From contig JAGXFQ010000019.1 of assembly GCA_024637145.1 (NCBI GenBank), positions 1 through 63,831 of the forward strand: a stretch of 63,831 bases of DNA, in the 5' to 3' direction. The position numbers and the translations under genes were made by a program. This document shows positions 9,105 to 18,285 of this stretch, in pieces. The notes below the pieces were generated by a model that saw nothing but the letters and a program-made list of their open reading frames with translations, did no database searches and was not told where the DNA came from. How positions within the stretch are numbered: position 1 is the stretch's first letter; every line of letters begins with the position of its first letter. Source of the DNA: Desulfobulbaceae bacterium. Its GTDB lineage: Bacteria; Desulfobacterota; Desulfobulbia; Desulfobulbales; SURF-16.

Positions 9105-9317
9105 ATGAAATGTACATATCTAAAAACATATAACGGGGCTTCCGGCACCTGGAGTGTCCATGCCTGTTGTGCCCGCAGGTCCCCCTATGTCCCCAGTCTT
9201 TCAGAGATTGACGCCTATTGCCATACCAGCCATTCACAAGGCTGTAGTCATGGCCGCCGCTTTGCCCTGCGACAAGGTCCTGCCGCCGTCTCCTTTGGTG
9301 AGCTGAGGGGCTCCTGA
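9105..9317 (+). CDS. Small Cys-rich protein coupled to an EAL-GGDEF gene
   Basis: 70 aa, starting MKCTYLKTYNG, with GGGAGA eight bases upstream of the ATG. Cysteines sit at residue 3, in a CC pair, and in an AYC ... GC pattern; a metal-binding role is possible. Its TGA overlaps the next ATG by one base, so it is translationally coupled to the EAL-CBS-GGDEF protein and may be its partner. Small proteins with a similar N-terminus occur beside signalling genes in related bacteria (recollection, not checked). Confidence 0.6.
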   Translation: MKCTYLKTYNGASGTWSVHACCARRSPYVPSLSEIDAYCHTSHSQGCSHGRRFALRQGPAAVSFGELRGS

Positions 9318-11182
9318 TGGCAATTATCTCTCAGATATCTCGGCAGGAAGGGAGGAGAAAGAGTATGGCCCGCTGTCCACCTGTTTTTGAGCGGGAGGAG
9401 ATCCTGGATCTGCTGCGCAGCAACGGACTCACCTCTTGGTTTCAGCCCATATTTTCCGTCAAGACGGGCAAGATTTACGGCTATGAGGCCCTCACTCGCC
9501 TGGCAGATCCCAAGCGGGATAGCGGCAGGATAGATCTCCTTTTTAAGCGGGCGCAAGAAGAAAATCTGACACCTTGGCTTGACATGCTCTGTCAGGAAAA
9601 TGCCTTTCGTAAGGCCGCGAGTCTCGGTATTTCTTCACGGGAGGCAAACCTCTATGTCAACGTCTGCCCTGAGAGTTTGATGTATCGGGATTTTGGCGGG
9701 GAAACAGGAGGCTTGGACGCCCCGCCAAACGGGATCGATAAGGAAAGGGTGGTCCTGGAGATCACCGAGCAGGATGCCATCCGTAACTATGCACTTTTTA
9801 AGGGGGCCATCGATAACTATCGGAATATGGGCTATAAGATCGCTATTGATGATTTTGGAGCCGGGTACGGCGGCCTGAAAATGCTTTCTATTATTGCCCC
9901 TGATTTTGTCAAGATAGACCGGTATTTCATCACCAATATCAATCAGGACTCCTTCAAATATAATCTGGTGGATGCCTTTGCCACGGTATGCCACAAACTG
10001 GGAATCACCGTTATAGCCGAGGGGATCGAAGAGGCGGATGAGCTGGCCACCATCCAGGGCTTTGATATTGAATTTGTACAGGGTTATTATCTGGAACGTC
10101 CGCAGCCTTTTCTGGGCGAGAAGACACTCACCGTCACCACCAGGAGCCCGGACACGTTGGACCTTGATATTTTGGTATCCCAGACCATCGGCCAGCTCTG
10201 TGAGGAAAGCCCCTCATTGCGTCCTGAGGATGAGCTCATGACTGCCTATCGATACTTCATGAGAAACAGTGAATGCCGCAGTTTGCCCATTGTCGAGGCC
10301 GGCAGGGTTTTGGGGCTGCTTTCCCGGGCCCGTTTTTTGGAAACGCACCTGGTGGGGCCCCTGGGTTATGGATTTGCCATGGCAAAACATAGGGTGCTTC
10401 AGGATATTCTCGAGGATGATTTTCTCATCACCGAGGCCGATGCCGCCATTGAACAGGTTGTTGCCAAGGTGCAGGGTCGCAGCGCACCCTTTCGCTATGA
10501 TGATATCTGTGTAACGCGCCACGGCTATTACTGTGGCATGGTGGGAATTTATTCCCTTCTGGAAGCCACCAATCTCAAAAATATTCAACTGGCCCGCGGC
10601 TCAAATCCCTTAACAGGCTTACCCGGGAACGAGTTTATCCAGAGGACAATAAATCGCCTACTTAAAGAGAAAATAGATTTTGACATCTGTTATGTCGATA
10701 TCGATAATTTTAAGCCCTATAATGATTATTATGGTTTTGAAAAGGGTGATATGGTCATTTGCGCCCTTGCCGAAATGCTCCGCAACATCATCAATGAAAA
10801 AGCGAGCCCTTTGCACTTTGTGGGCCATATCGGCGGCGATGACTTTATCGTTATCACCCGGCCTCATGTGTCAAGGCCATCCTGCCGGAAGATCATTGCC
10901 TCTTTTGAAAGAAGCCTGGCAACCTTTCACCATGGTGCTGACCTTATCAAAAAAAGCTACCTGGCCATAGATCGACAGGGTAATAAGGGGGAGATACCTT
11001 TGCTTTCTCTCTCTATCGGCATCGTCAGTTCGGTGCACTGCCTGATCCGCTCCTACGGTGAACTTGCCGGCATGGCCTCTGAGGTCAAGGGCGCCGCTAA
11101 GGCCATGCCGGGCTCCGCCATTTTTCTGGACAGACGCCAGGGGAAAGATCCTGTCTCTTCCCTGGCTACCTCGGCCGCGTAA
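9317..11182 (+). CDS. Cyclic di-GMP protein: EAL - CBS pair - GGDEF (GGDDF)
   Basis: 621 aa, soluble (no membrane segment). The EAL phosphodiesterase domain comes first: YEALTRL near residue 56, LEITEQD, IDDFGAGYGG near 178, VKIDRYF, IAEGIEE and QGYYLERP, so the catalytic acidic and Lys/Gln positions all look intact. Two CBS-like segments follow (about 285-400; SLPIVEAGRVLGLLSR is readable). The C-terminal cyclase-like domain has LTGLPGNEF and a GGDDF in place of GGDEF near 505, so its activity is doubtful; it may act as a GTP-sensing domain for the EAL. A later in-frame Met at residue 17 is an alternative start. A bidirectional terminator follows. Confidence 0.88.
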   Translation: MAIISQISRQEGRRKSMARCPPVFEREEILDLLRSNGLTSWFQPIFSVKTGKIYGYEALTRLADPKRDSGRIDLLFKRAQEENLTPWLDMLCQENAFRKAASLGISSREANLYVNVCPESLMYRDFGGETGGLDAPPNGIDKERVVLEITEQDAIRNYALFKGAIDNYRNMGYKIAIDDFGAGYGGLKMLSIIAPDFVKIDRYFITNINQDSFKYNLVDAFATVCHKLGITVIAEGIEEADELATIQGFDIEFVQGYYLERPQPFLGEKTLTVTTRSPDTLDLDILVSQTIGQLCEESPSLRPEDELMTAYRYFMRNSECRSLPIVEAGRVLGLLSRARFLETHLVGPLGYGFAMAKHRVLQDILEDDFLITEADAAIEQVVAKVQGRSAPFRYDDICVTRHGYYCGMVGIYSLLEATNLKNIQLARGSNPLTGLPGNEFIQRTINRLLKEKIDFDICYVDIDNFKPYNDYYGFEKGDMVICALAEMLRNIINEKASPLHFVGHIGGDDFIVITRPHVSRPSCRKIIASFERSLATFHHGADLIKKSYLAIDRQGNKGEIPLLSLSIGIVSSVHCLIRSYGELAGMASEVKGAAKAMPGSAIFLDRRQGKDPVSSLATSAA

Positions 11183-11209
11183 CAAATCAAAAGTAACCAT
11201 AATCACCAT

Positions 11210-11248
11210 AAAAAAATCCCGGACCCTCTTTTGGGCCGGGATTTTTTT
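11210..11248. terminator. Bidirectional Rho-independent terminator
   Basis: The stem ATCCCGG/CCGGGAT is flanked by seven A on the left and seven T on the right, so it can end the EAL-GGDEF transcript (plus) and the chemoreceptor transcript (minus). Confidence 0.9.
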
Positions 11249-11361
11249 ATGGGCTGGGCCCGGGCGTCTTTGAATGCACATCCTTTGGCATTTTCAGGGT
11301 TGCTGGGGAGGAGGTCCTGGCGCCAAGGGCACGGGAAGCCGTCATAAATTCTGAGGCTGCT

Positions 11362-13004
11362 TTACTCAGGAGAATAGGAGAGCTGGGAAGCGGGGTCGTG
11401 GGCCAGCCAGGGCGCCGGGGCATTGCTCTGGCGGACCTTGCCGCCCTCGATGAGAATGATAAGTTCATCAACGACATTCTTGACCTGGTTTGATTCCTCT
11501 TCCAGCTGGCCGGCGGCCAGGGCCGATCGGTCGGCATGGCCCGCGTTTTCCTGGGTGACCTGGTCAATATTCTGCAGGGCGGTATTGATTTGTTGCACCC
11601 CCCTGACCTGTTCTTCCGAGGTCCTGGCAATCTCACTGATTAGGCTGGTCACCTGCCGGGAGGTCTGGTCTATTTCCGTGAAGGCGTCCTGGGTCTCTTT
11701 GACCAGGTGCGTGCCGTGGACGGTGGTGGTCATGGTGCGTTCAATCAGGGTCTCGGTGTCGTGGGCAGCTGCCGTGGCGCGGAGGGCAAGGTTGCGCACC
11801 TCTTCGGCAACAACGGCAAAACCGGCTCCGGCCTGGCCGGCCCGGGCCGCCTCCACTGCGGCGTTTAGAGCCAGGAGATTGGTCTGGAAGGCGATATCCT
11901 CGATGGTCTTGATAATGGTGGCGGTGGCCATGCTGGCCTGGGAGATCTCCTCCATGGAGCAGGTCAGGGCGTCCATGGCATTGCCCGCCTTGTGGACCAC
12001 CTGGCTGGTCTTTGCTATTTTCTTGTCGGCATGGCCCGCACTTTCGGCATTTTGGCGGGTCATGGTGCTTATTTCCTCCACCGAGGCTGCGGTCTCTTCC
12101 ACGGCGGCGGCCTGGGTGGAGGCGCCCTGGGCCAGGGTCTGGCTTGAGGTGGCCACCGATGTGGCCGTGAGGGACACACGTTGGCCTCCCGCGGCCAGGG
12201 TGCGACCCATGAGCTGAATCGGGGCGTAACCAGCCTGTCCAGAAAAAAAAGGGCAACGCCGAAGATGGCGAGCAGGGCCAGGGTGGCGGCTATGATGACA
12301 AAACGGATCTGTGTCGTGGCCTTTTGCCGCCCGGCTGTCATCTGGCCCTCGCTTTCGGCCATGATGTCCTGGATCGCTTGAAGCTGTTGGTGGGCAGAGG
12401 CCTTATTCCTGGCCAGGGCCTGATCCGAGATAAGAAGGGTCAGCTCTTTGAGGTAGGTAATGGTGGCTGTACCCTTGTCGCCGCTATATTGATCAGCGGC
12501 GCGCGCCCCTTCTTCATGACTGTCGGCAAACTCCATCATGGTTTTGCCCAGTTCCATCTGCTTTTTGAGGTCGGCATATTCGGCCATGGCCTGATCAAGC
12601 AGGGCTACGGCCTGTGGGGAGGAGCTGATTTGCTGGCGGACTCGTTGCTCCAGGGCCAGGATGTCGGCATCCCCTTGCACCAAGGCCTCGGCATATTTTA
12701 TGCGCATGTCCTCGAAGCGGCCGCGGACCAGAAAATTCTTCCAGGAAATCATCTGGGCGAGAAAGGCGGTCTGCAGATCGCGGACATGCTGGATCAGTTC
12801 AAAGGAGCTGCTGTTTTTGCTCTCTGATTCGTTAAGAGAGTGCTCAACCCCCTGTTGGATGGCGCTGCTGCTCTGGCCGGCGACCTGGACAATCTTTTGC
12901 TGGGAACGGCCGGCAATGCCGATAATGATGGCTTCACTTAAAAGAGCGGCAATGATGGCGGCAAGAAAGGCGCCGCCCAGTTTGGTTTTTAAACTTGCGG
13001 TCAT
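11362..13004 (-). pseudogene. Methyl-accepting chemotaxis protein, split by a frameshift
   Basis: N-terminal part: transmembrane helix (about 10-32), a helical periplasmic sensor of four-helix-bundle type, then a second membrane helix ending FFLDRLVTP. The frame is lost at the C4 run (coding strand) at 12221-12224. The other frame continues with the signalling domain: [12 protein letters not shown], the highly conserved hairpin [19 protein letters not shown] and [10 protein letters not shown]. One base lost or gained in the run restores about 547 aa. The distance from the second membrane helix to the signalling domain is short, leaving no room for a normal HAMP domain. Start at 13004 is chosen for TGGAGG nine bases upstream. 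Could be a real inactivation or a homopolymer base-call error. Confidence 0.88.
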
Positions 13005-13421
13005 GGTCTCTTGCCTCCAGGCTTGTAATACCAAAAGTAAACCTACGTCAGGGAGGCCGGCGAGAGGGGAATCTCGGTGCGGACCTCCGGCCTATAGGCT
13101 TTTGTCTTTGGGCATGATATTGGTCCGTTTTTAAGAGGTTGTGAAGATTCCGTTACGGTTTTGTGAGCCCCTGGCCGGGCAGGGGTGGGCTTTGGGCAGG
13201 CAGATTCTTGAGCATAGGGCTTTCTCTGCCCAGGCCTTTGGCGTAAGGGGGCCTGTTGGAGAAGCAGGCGCGGACAAGGCGGTGGTCATGGCGCCGGCCT
13301 GCCGCGCCCATAAGGGCGCTTGGAGTTGCAGAAGAAGGGTGAGGCGGGCCCAAAAAAAAACCTGCGCTCAGGGGAAAAAGGACGCAGGGTTTTTTGGGAG
13401 AACCGTTATGAGAGGTGCCGG
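13005..13421. other. Intergenic region, terminator only
   Basis: About 417 bases between the chemoreceptor and the pentaheme cytochrome genes. Apart from the terminator near 13352-13396 I see no gene; short open frames here lack ribosome sites. Confidence 0.5.
13352..13396 (-). terminator. Rho-independent terminator of the pentaheme cytochrome gene
   Basis: Stem CCTGCG...CGCAGG(G) with A-run and T-run on the two sides, 25 bases past the cytochrome stop codon; read leftward the hairpin is followed by a run of T. Confidence 0.75.
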
Positions 13422-14876
13422 CTAGTTGTTGATGGTGACCACCTTGCTGACCATGTCGATCACCGGCAGGATGGGTATCTCCTTAAGGCCGTAGATGGCG
13501 TCCAGGTGGATGTCTTCGGGCACCAGCCCCAGGAGTTTCTCGGCGACCTTCTGGTCGGCCTGGCGATAGCGGAGCTTGACCTCAAGGGTAACGGGGGTGC
13601 CCTTGGGAAGTGCCAGGCCGTAAAAGACATCACGATATCCCTTGGGGGGGATGGTGTTGTGGCTGCTGAAGGACTCGATCTCCCAGGGATCTATGGCAAA
13701 ATGAAAGCCTTCATTCTGCCCCTCTGAGTTGAAGATACGGATATCTGTGGAGAGCTTGCCCTGCTCATCCATGCTGCCGGAGCTCATCAGGAGAGCACCC
13801 TTGGCGTCCCTGGCCGTGACCTCCAGCCACATCTGGCGGATATTGGTGAGGGAAGTGGGCAGGTTGTGGCCGGCCCTGATGTTTTTGACCCGCACCTTGA
13901 TTTCCGCCAATTTATCCTGGCGATAGACCGGGGAGATTTCCACCTCGGCCGCGGCCTGGAGGCGGGCCACTGACATCTCGAATTTTTTATGGGCATTGGC
14001 TGCCAGATCTTCGTCGCCGGCCTTCTTGGCAGCCAGTTCTGCCAGGTGGTAGAGGAGGAAGTTGGCACCGTTGAAATAATGATGATACTCCTGGCGCTGG
14101 GGCCGGATAAAGGCATCGGCAGAACGCTTGAAGGTGTCGATCTCCACCATGTGACAATCCTGGCAGTGGATATTCTGCACCGCATAGGGACCGGTTTTCC
14201 ACTCCGTGTAGGTGGCCTCCAGCGGGGTGTGGGTTTCGTAATGGGTCACTTGGTGGCAGGAGGCACACAGCTCACTGGTGAGGTGGAGCGGGGATGTAAC
14301 ACATTCATGGAAGCCCATACCGCACTCCTCGTCAGGAGAGAAAGGGCCATATTTGGTAAGAACAGGGCCGTCCGGTCCTTCTTTTCCCGGGGAGAGAATC
14401 ATGGAGCCGTTTTCGGGCTGGTGGCTGGGGGTCTGCCAATGGGTATGGTCTTTGATGGAATGGCAGACATCGCAGGAGACTCCGGCCATGGCCAGGGGGC
14501 TCAGGCCCGTGATCCCCGCCCCCTTGATCTCACCCAGCACCACAGCGGCGGAGCTATGGCAGCCTTCACACTGCCTGGCGATATCGTGGCCCACGGCCTT
14601 GATGGCGGCGCTGAGTTCGCCCTGGTAGATGGGATCTTGAAAGGCCAGGGCATGCATGGAGTTGGTCCATTCTTCATATTTTTGAGGATGACAGCCGGCA
14701 CAGGTCTGCGGCTCGGTGAATTCGGCGCTGGTTTTTTCCCATTTAATAAGGGAAGGCGCATAGGGATAAAAATCCTTGTCCACCGGCGGGATATTTTTTT
14801 CAGCAACCCCGGACAAGGGGATACTGAGCGCCATGAGGGCTGCGGCAAGCAGGATGCGAAAGGGCTTGGTCTTCAT
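13422..14876 (-). CDS. Pentaheme c-type cytochrome, periplasmic
   Basis: 484 aa. A signal peptide (KPFRILLAAALMALSIPLSG) directs it to the periplasm. Five CxxCH heme sites lie in the first half: CAGCH, CEGCH, CDVCH, CASCH, CQDCH; with the early TCAGCHPQKYEEW and distal His residues this resembles the cytochrome c-554/multiheme cytochrome family. The C-terminal 180 residues have no heme site and look like a beta-rich domain. GGGAGA lies nine bases upstream of the ATG. Stands alone between its own terminator and an AT-rich upstream region. Physiological partner unknown; a periplasmic electron carrier or oxidoreductase. Confidence 0.88.
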   Translation of the reverse strand: MKTKPFRILLAAALMALSIPLSGVAEKNIPPVDKDFYPYAPSLIKWEKTSAEFTEPQTCAGCHPQKYEEWTNSMHALAFQDPIYQGELSAAIKAVGHDIARQCEGCHSSAAVVLGEIKGAGITGLSPLAMAGVSCDVCHSIKDHTHWQTPSHQPENGSMILSPGKEGPDGPVLTKYGPFSPDEECGMGFHECVTSPLHLTSELCASCHQVTHYETHTPLEATYTEWKTGPYAVQNIHCQDCHMVEIDTFKRSADAFIRPQRQEYHHYFNGANFLLYHLAELAAKKAGDEDLAANAHKKFEMSVARLQAAAEVEISPVYRQDKLAEIKVRVKNIRAGHNLPTSLTNIRQMWLEVTARDAKGALLMSSGSMDEQGKLSTDIRIFNSEGQNEGFHFAIDPWEIESFSSHNTIPPKGYRDVFYGLALPKGTPVTLEVKLRYRQADQKVAEKLLGLVPEDIHLDAIYGLKEIPILPVIDMVSKVVTINN

Positions 14877-15369
14877 ACATGATCTCCCGTAGATTAAATA
14901 ATATTATATCGTATAATTAACCGAGCAAAGAGTAAAGATTACTTTTTCCAAAAAATAATGTCGGTATCGCCGGAGCGGCTCAAGATGCGTTTTTGCATCC
15001 CGGCGGCCCGGGCAGGGGGGAGGCCATGTTCATAAACTATGGCAGGGGGTCTGTGCCCTTATTAAGAATTTTGGCTCGGGTGGATCTGTGAAAATACGAA
15101 AAGGGGGCGCCGGGTGCGGGGCTGCAGAAAGAGAGGCCGGCTCAGCAGCGGACTTTTTTTTCCTGAAGATTTGCCATGAGACAAAGGCCGCCGTCTGGTT
15201 TCTGATAACAAGGTATTGTTATTAGGAAAAACAAGGGGGGAATGGAGGGATGCATGCCTATGCAGGAGGGGGTGGGCTCTGTCTGGGGGCGCGGAAAAAC
15301 CCTCTGCCGGCTCCCTGGGGAAAGGTTGCCGGCAGAGGGGAAGGGGTAGGGCCAAATGGGGGTGCGGCC
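14877..15369. other. Intergenic region with operator-like palindrome and terminator
   Basis: About 490 bases between two leftward genes. Immediately upstream of the cytochrome start it is AT-rich (promoter-like). A near-perfect 10-bp dyad, CTGATAACAA / TTGTTATTAG with a 4-base spacer, lies at 15202-15225. The porin terminator is at 15295-15340. No protein-coding gene is supported. Confidence 0.5.
15295..15340 (-). terminator. Terminator of the putative porin gene
   Basis: 12-bp stem CCTCTGCCGGC/GCCGGCAGAGG; read leftward it is followed by TTTTT. It lies 30 bases past the porin stop codon. Confidence 0.8.
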
Positions 15370-16161
15370 TTAGAAGGCAAAAGTGGCTGAAACACCGCCG
15401 TAAAACGTGGTTTCGTCGTTGTCGTAGGCGCGGTTGTCTGCGGCCAACATGTCCTCGCTGTCACTGGAGAGGGCAAAGGAATAAAAGGCCTCCGGGGTGA
15501 TGGTCACCTGGTCGGTGATTGTCACAGGCAGGGCCACGGAGAGGACGCCGTCCAGAAAATTACGGAAGGGGTCGCTGGGGTCAGAAGGGTCGGCATAGGT
15601 GGTCTCTTCGTCGGCCATTAAATAACCGGCCTTGGCCCCCAGGTCCAGGGAGATTGCCTCGCTCAGTGTAAAGGAGTGGCCGATTGCCGCGGTTATGTAC
15701 CAGCCCGGGAAAGAGTCGTAATCCCGGTATATGGTCAGGGTGGGAGTAAGCAGCATCTCCTTGCTCAGGGCAACATAGATCTCCTGGCTGTCATCGCTGT
15801 TGTCCAGGGCGTAATAGATGTAACCCGCGCCAAAGTCGAGACCCAGCATGGACCAGTCGTAGGAGAGGGTGAGATCCGTTTCGTTCCAGTTGTTGGTTTC
15901 CGAGGCAGTGGCGTCATACTCTTTGGTGTCCAGGTTGCCCCAGAGGTTGGCGGCAAAACCCTTATAGGAGACGGTCATGGAAGGCTGGATAACCAGGCTC
16001 TCGTCGCTGAAGGTCCAGCCTCGCCATACATACTGGCTGTAGAATCCCATGGTGAGGTCAGCGGTGGGTTTTTCCTCTTCGGCCGTAGCCCAGGTGGCAG
16101 CGGTCAGAGTTAAGGTGGTGCAGAGAAGGGTTGTGGTCATTTTTTTGCTAAAACGGATCAT
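15370..16161 (-). CDS. Putative outer-membrane porin (TorF-type)
   Basis: 263 aa. A signal peptide ends around TAATWATA-EEE. The mature part opens with TMGFYSQYVWRGWTFSDE, the start typical of the TorF-family putative porins, followed by alternating aromatic/polar strands and a C-terminal Phe (ATFAF), as expected for a beta-barrel assembled by BAM. Start chosen at 16161, where AAGGAGCT precedes the ATG; the frame remains open upstream but without such a site. It lies just downstream of amtB on the same strand, so a link with nitrogen compound uptake is possible but unproven. Confidence 0.75.
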   Translation of the reverse strand: MIRFSKKMTTTLLCTTLTLTAATWATAEEEKPTADLTMGFYSQYVWRGWTFSDESLVIQPSMTVSYKGFAANLWGNLDTKEYDATASETNNWNETDLTLSYDWSMLGLDFGAGYIYYALDNSDDSQEIYVALSKEMLLTPTLTIYRDYDSFPGWYITAAIGHSFTLSEAISLDLGAKAGYLMADEETTYADPSDPSDPFRNFLDGVLSVALPVTITDQVTITPEAFYSFALSSDSEDMLAADNRAYDNDETTFYGGVSATFAF

Positions 16162-16247
16162 GATAGAGCTCCTTTTGGGTTTTTTAAAGTTGGAGGGGAA
16201 AATAGTTGCCCATGGCCCCGGGCTGCTGCCCAAGGCCATGGCCAGGG

Positions 16248-17561
16248 TTATTTGGTGACAAAGTCGTTATAGGCGTGGGCGCCATGCTCGGCAATGTCGA
16301 CGCCGATCAGCTCTTCTTCCTCACTGATCCGCAGACCCATGGTCAGGTGGATCACTTTGAAGAGGAGGTAGGCACAGCCGAAGCTCCAGAAAAAGGCAGC
16401 GCCGATGCCGATCAACTGGGTGGTGATGATCTTGGCGGTCACCCCGCCCATGTTGAAGAGTCCGGCCGCCAAGGTGCCCCAGGCGCCGCAGACGCCGTGC
16501 ACGGAAATGGCGCCCACGGGATCATCGATATGGACGCGGTCAATGGCCATTACCGACAGAACCACCAGCACACCGGAGATCAGGCCGATGATCAGGGAGC
16601 TGGAGGGGCTGACATTGGCGCAGCCAGCGGTGATGCCGACCAGACCGGCCAGGGCGCCGTTTAAGCTCATACCGATATCCGGCTTCTTGAAGATGAGCCA
16701 GGAGGTGAACATGGCGGCAACCGCGCCGGCAGCAGCAGAGAGGTTGGTGTTGACAAAGATCATGGCAATGGACTTGTCCGCAGTGGTGGTGGAGCCGGGG
16801 TTGAAGCCGAACCAGCCGAGCCAGAGGATGAAGACACCGATGGCAGCCATGGGGATGTTGTGGCCGGGTATGGCCCGCACCTCACCCTGGGGGCCATATT
16901 TGCCAAGGCGGGGACCGAGAACTATGGCCCCGGCCAAGGCCGCCCAGCCGCCCACGGAATGGACCACTGTGGAGCCGGCAAAATCGATAAAGCCCAGCCC
17001 TTCCAGCCAGCCGCTGCCGTTGAGCAGGCTGCCCCAGGCCCAGGAACCGAAGACCGGGTAGATGAAGGCGCAGACCACAGCGGAATAGATCAGGTAGCCG
17101 CTGAATTTGACGCGCTCGGCCACGGCCCCGGAGACAATGGTGGCGGCTGTGGCGGCAAAGACGCACTGGAACATCCAGAAGGCCAGGACCCACGGATCGC
17201 CGTCCGGTGTCCAGCCGGAAAGAAAGAAGTCCGTGGTGCCGAACCAGCCGGTGCTGCTGGTGCCGAACATCAGGCCAAAGCCGATGGCCCAGAAGAAAAG
17301 GGTGCCCATGGAAAAGTCCATGAGGTTTTTCATCATGATGTTGACGGCACTCTTGGCGCGGCTGAAACCGGATTCCACCATGGCAAAGCCGGCCTGCATG
17401 AAAAAGACCAGGGCCGCGGCAATCAGGGTCCACAGGTAGTTGGCATGGTCCTGAACCAGGGCAATGGCGGCGGCGTTGTTTTCGATGGTGGGGGGCGCCT
17501 CCTCTGCCAGGGCCAGGGCAGGCGCCAGCATAAGGACGGTCAGGAGAATTTTTTTAAGCAT
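16248..17561 (-). CDS. amtB: AmtB ammonium transporter
   Basis: 437 aa trimeric inner-membrane ammonium channel. A signal-like N-terminus is followed by about eleven hydrophobic helices; the family pattern is clear (FMQAGFAMVESG, DFAGSTVVHSVGG with the conserved Asp and first pore His, WLGWFGFNPGS, and ISVHGVCGAWGT with the second pore His). It lies 74 bases after glnK on the same strand, the classical glnK-amtB pair, in which GlnK plugs the channel when nitrogen is sufficient. GAGGTG precedes the ATG. A GC-rich dyad (CCATGGCC/GGCCATGG) past the stop codon may be its terminator. Confidence 0.97.
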   Translation of the reverse strand: MLKKILLTVLMLAPALALAEEAPPTIENNAAAIALVQDHANYLWTLIAAALVFFMQAGFAMVESGFSRAKSAVNIMMKNLMDFSMGTLFFWAIGFGLMFGTSSTGWFGTTDFFLSGWTPDGDPWVLAFWMFQCVFAATAATIVSGAVAERVKFSGYLIYSAVVCAFIYPVFGSWAWGSLLNGSGWLEGLGFIDFAGSTVVHSVGGWAALAGAIVLGPRLGKYGPQGEVRAIPGHNIPMAAIGVFILWLGWFGFNPGSTTTADKSIAMIFVNTNLSAAAGAVAAMFTSWLIFKKPDIGMSLNGALAGLVGITAGCANVSPSSSLIIGLISGVLVVLSVMAIDRVHIDDPVGAISVHGVCGAWGTLAAGLFNMGGVTAKIITTQLIGIGAAFFWSFGCAYLLFKVIHLTMGLRISEEEELIGVDIAEHGAHAYNDFVTK

Positions 17562-17635
17562 GGTACACCTCGTTATGTTGTGGTCAGTGAAGACGAATTG
17601 GCGGGGGCAGATAAAAAATGGTAAGAATACTAGGG

Positions 17636-18067
<432 letters not shown>

Positions 18068-18130
18068 TTATGGGCAAGGACTGACAGGGATTCAGCCGCT
18101 TTGGCCCATGGTTCTGGGTGGTTGACTGTG

Positions 18131-18186
18131 TTACAAAAATGTTTGATTGTCGTATTGTCTGGTTACATTTTTGTAATTGTCTGCAG
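18131..18186. promoter_or_regulatory. Long-spaced dyad, possible enhancer for the glnK promoter
   Basis: Perfect 11-bp inverted arms TTACAAAAATG and CATTTTTGTAA are separated by 34 bases. They lie roughly 125-180 bases upstream of the expected glnK transcription start, the distance typical of activator sites for sigma-54, and just upstream of the NtrB/NtrC-like genes. Function inferred. Confidence 0.5.
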
Positions 18187-18285
18187 GCGTCCAAAGGTGC
18201 CGGCCCTGGGTGACGGGGACCTTGGGTGCGTCTTTATTTTGTCTGCCTCTCATGAGCGCTTCTCTTAACCGCAGCGGAAATATCC

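Noticed and set aside
15062..15355. 97-codon minus-strand frame past the porin gene
   Set aside because: Overlaps the porin terminator and has a low-complexity Pro/Arg/Leu product.
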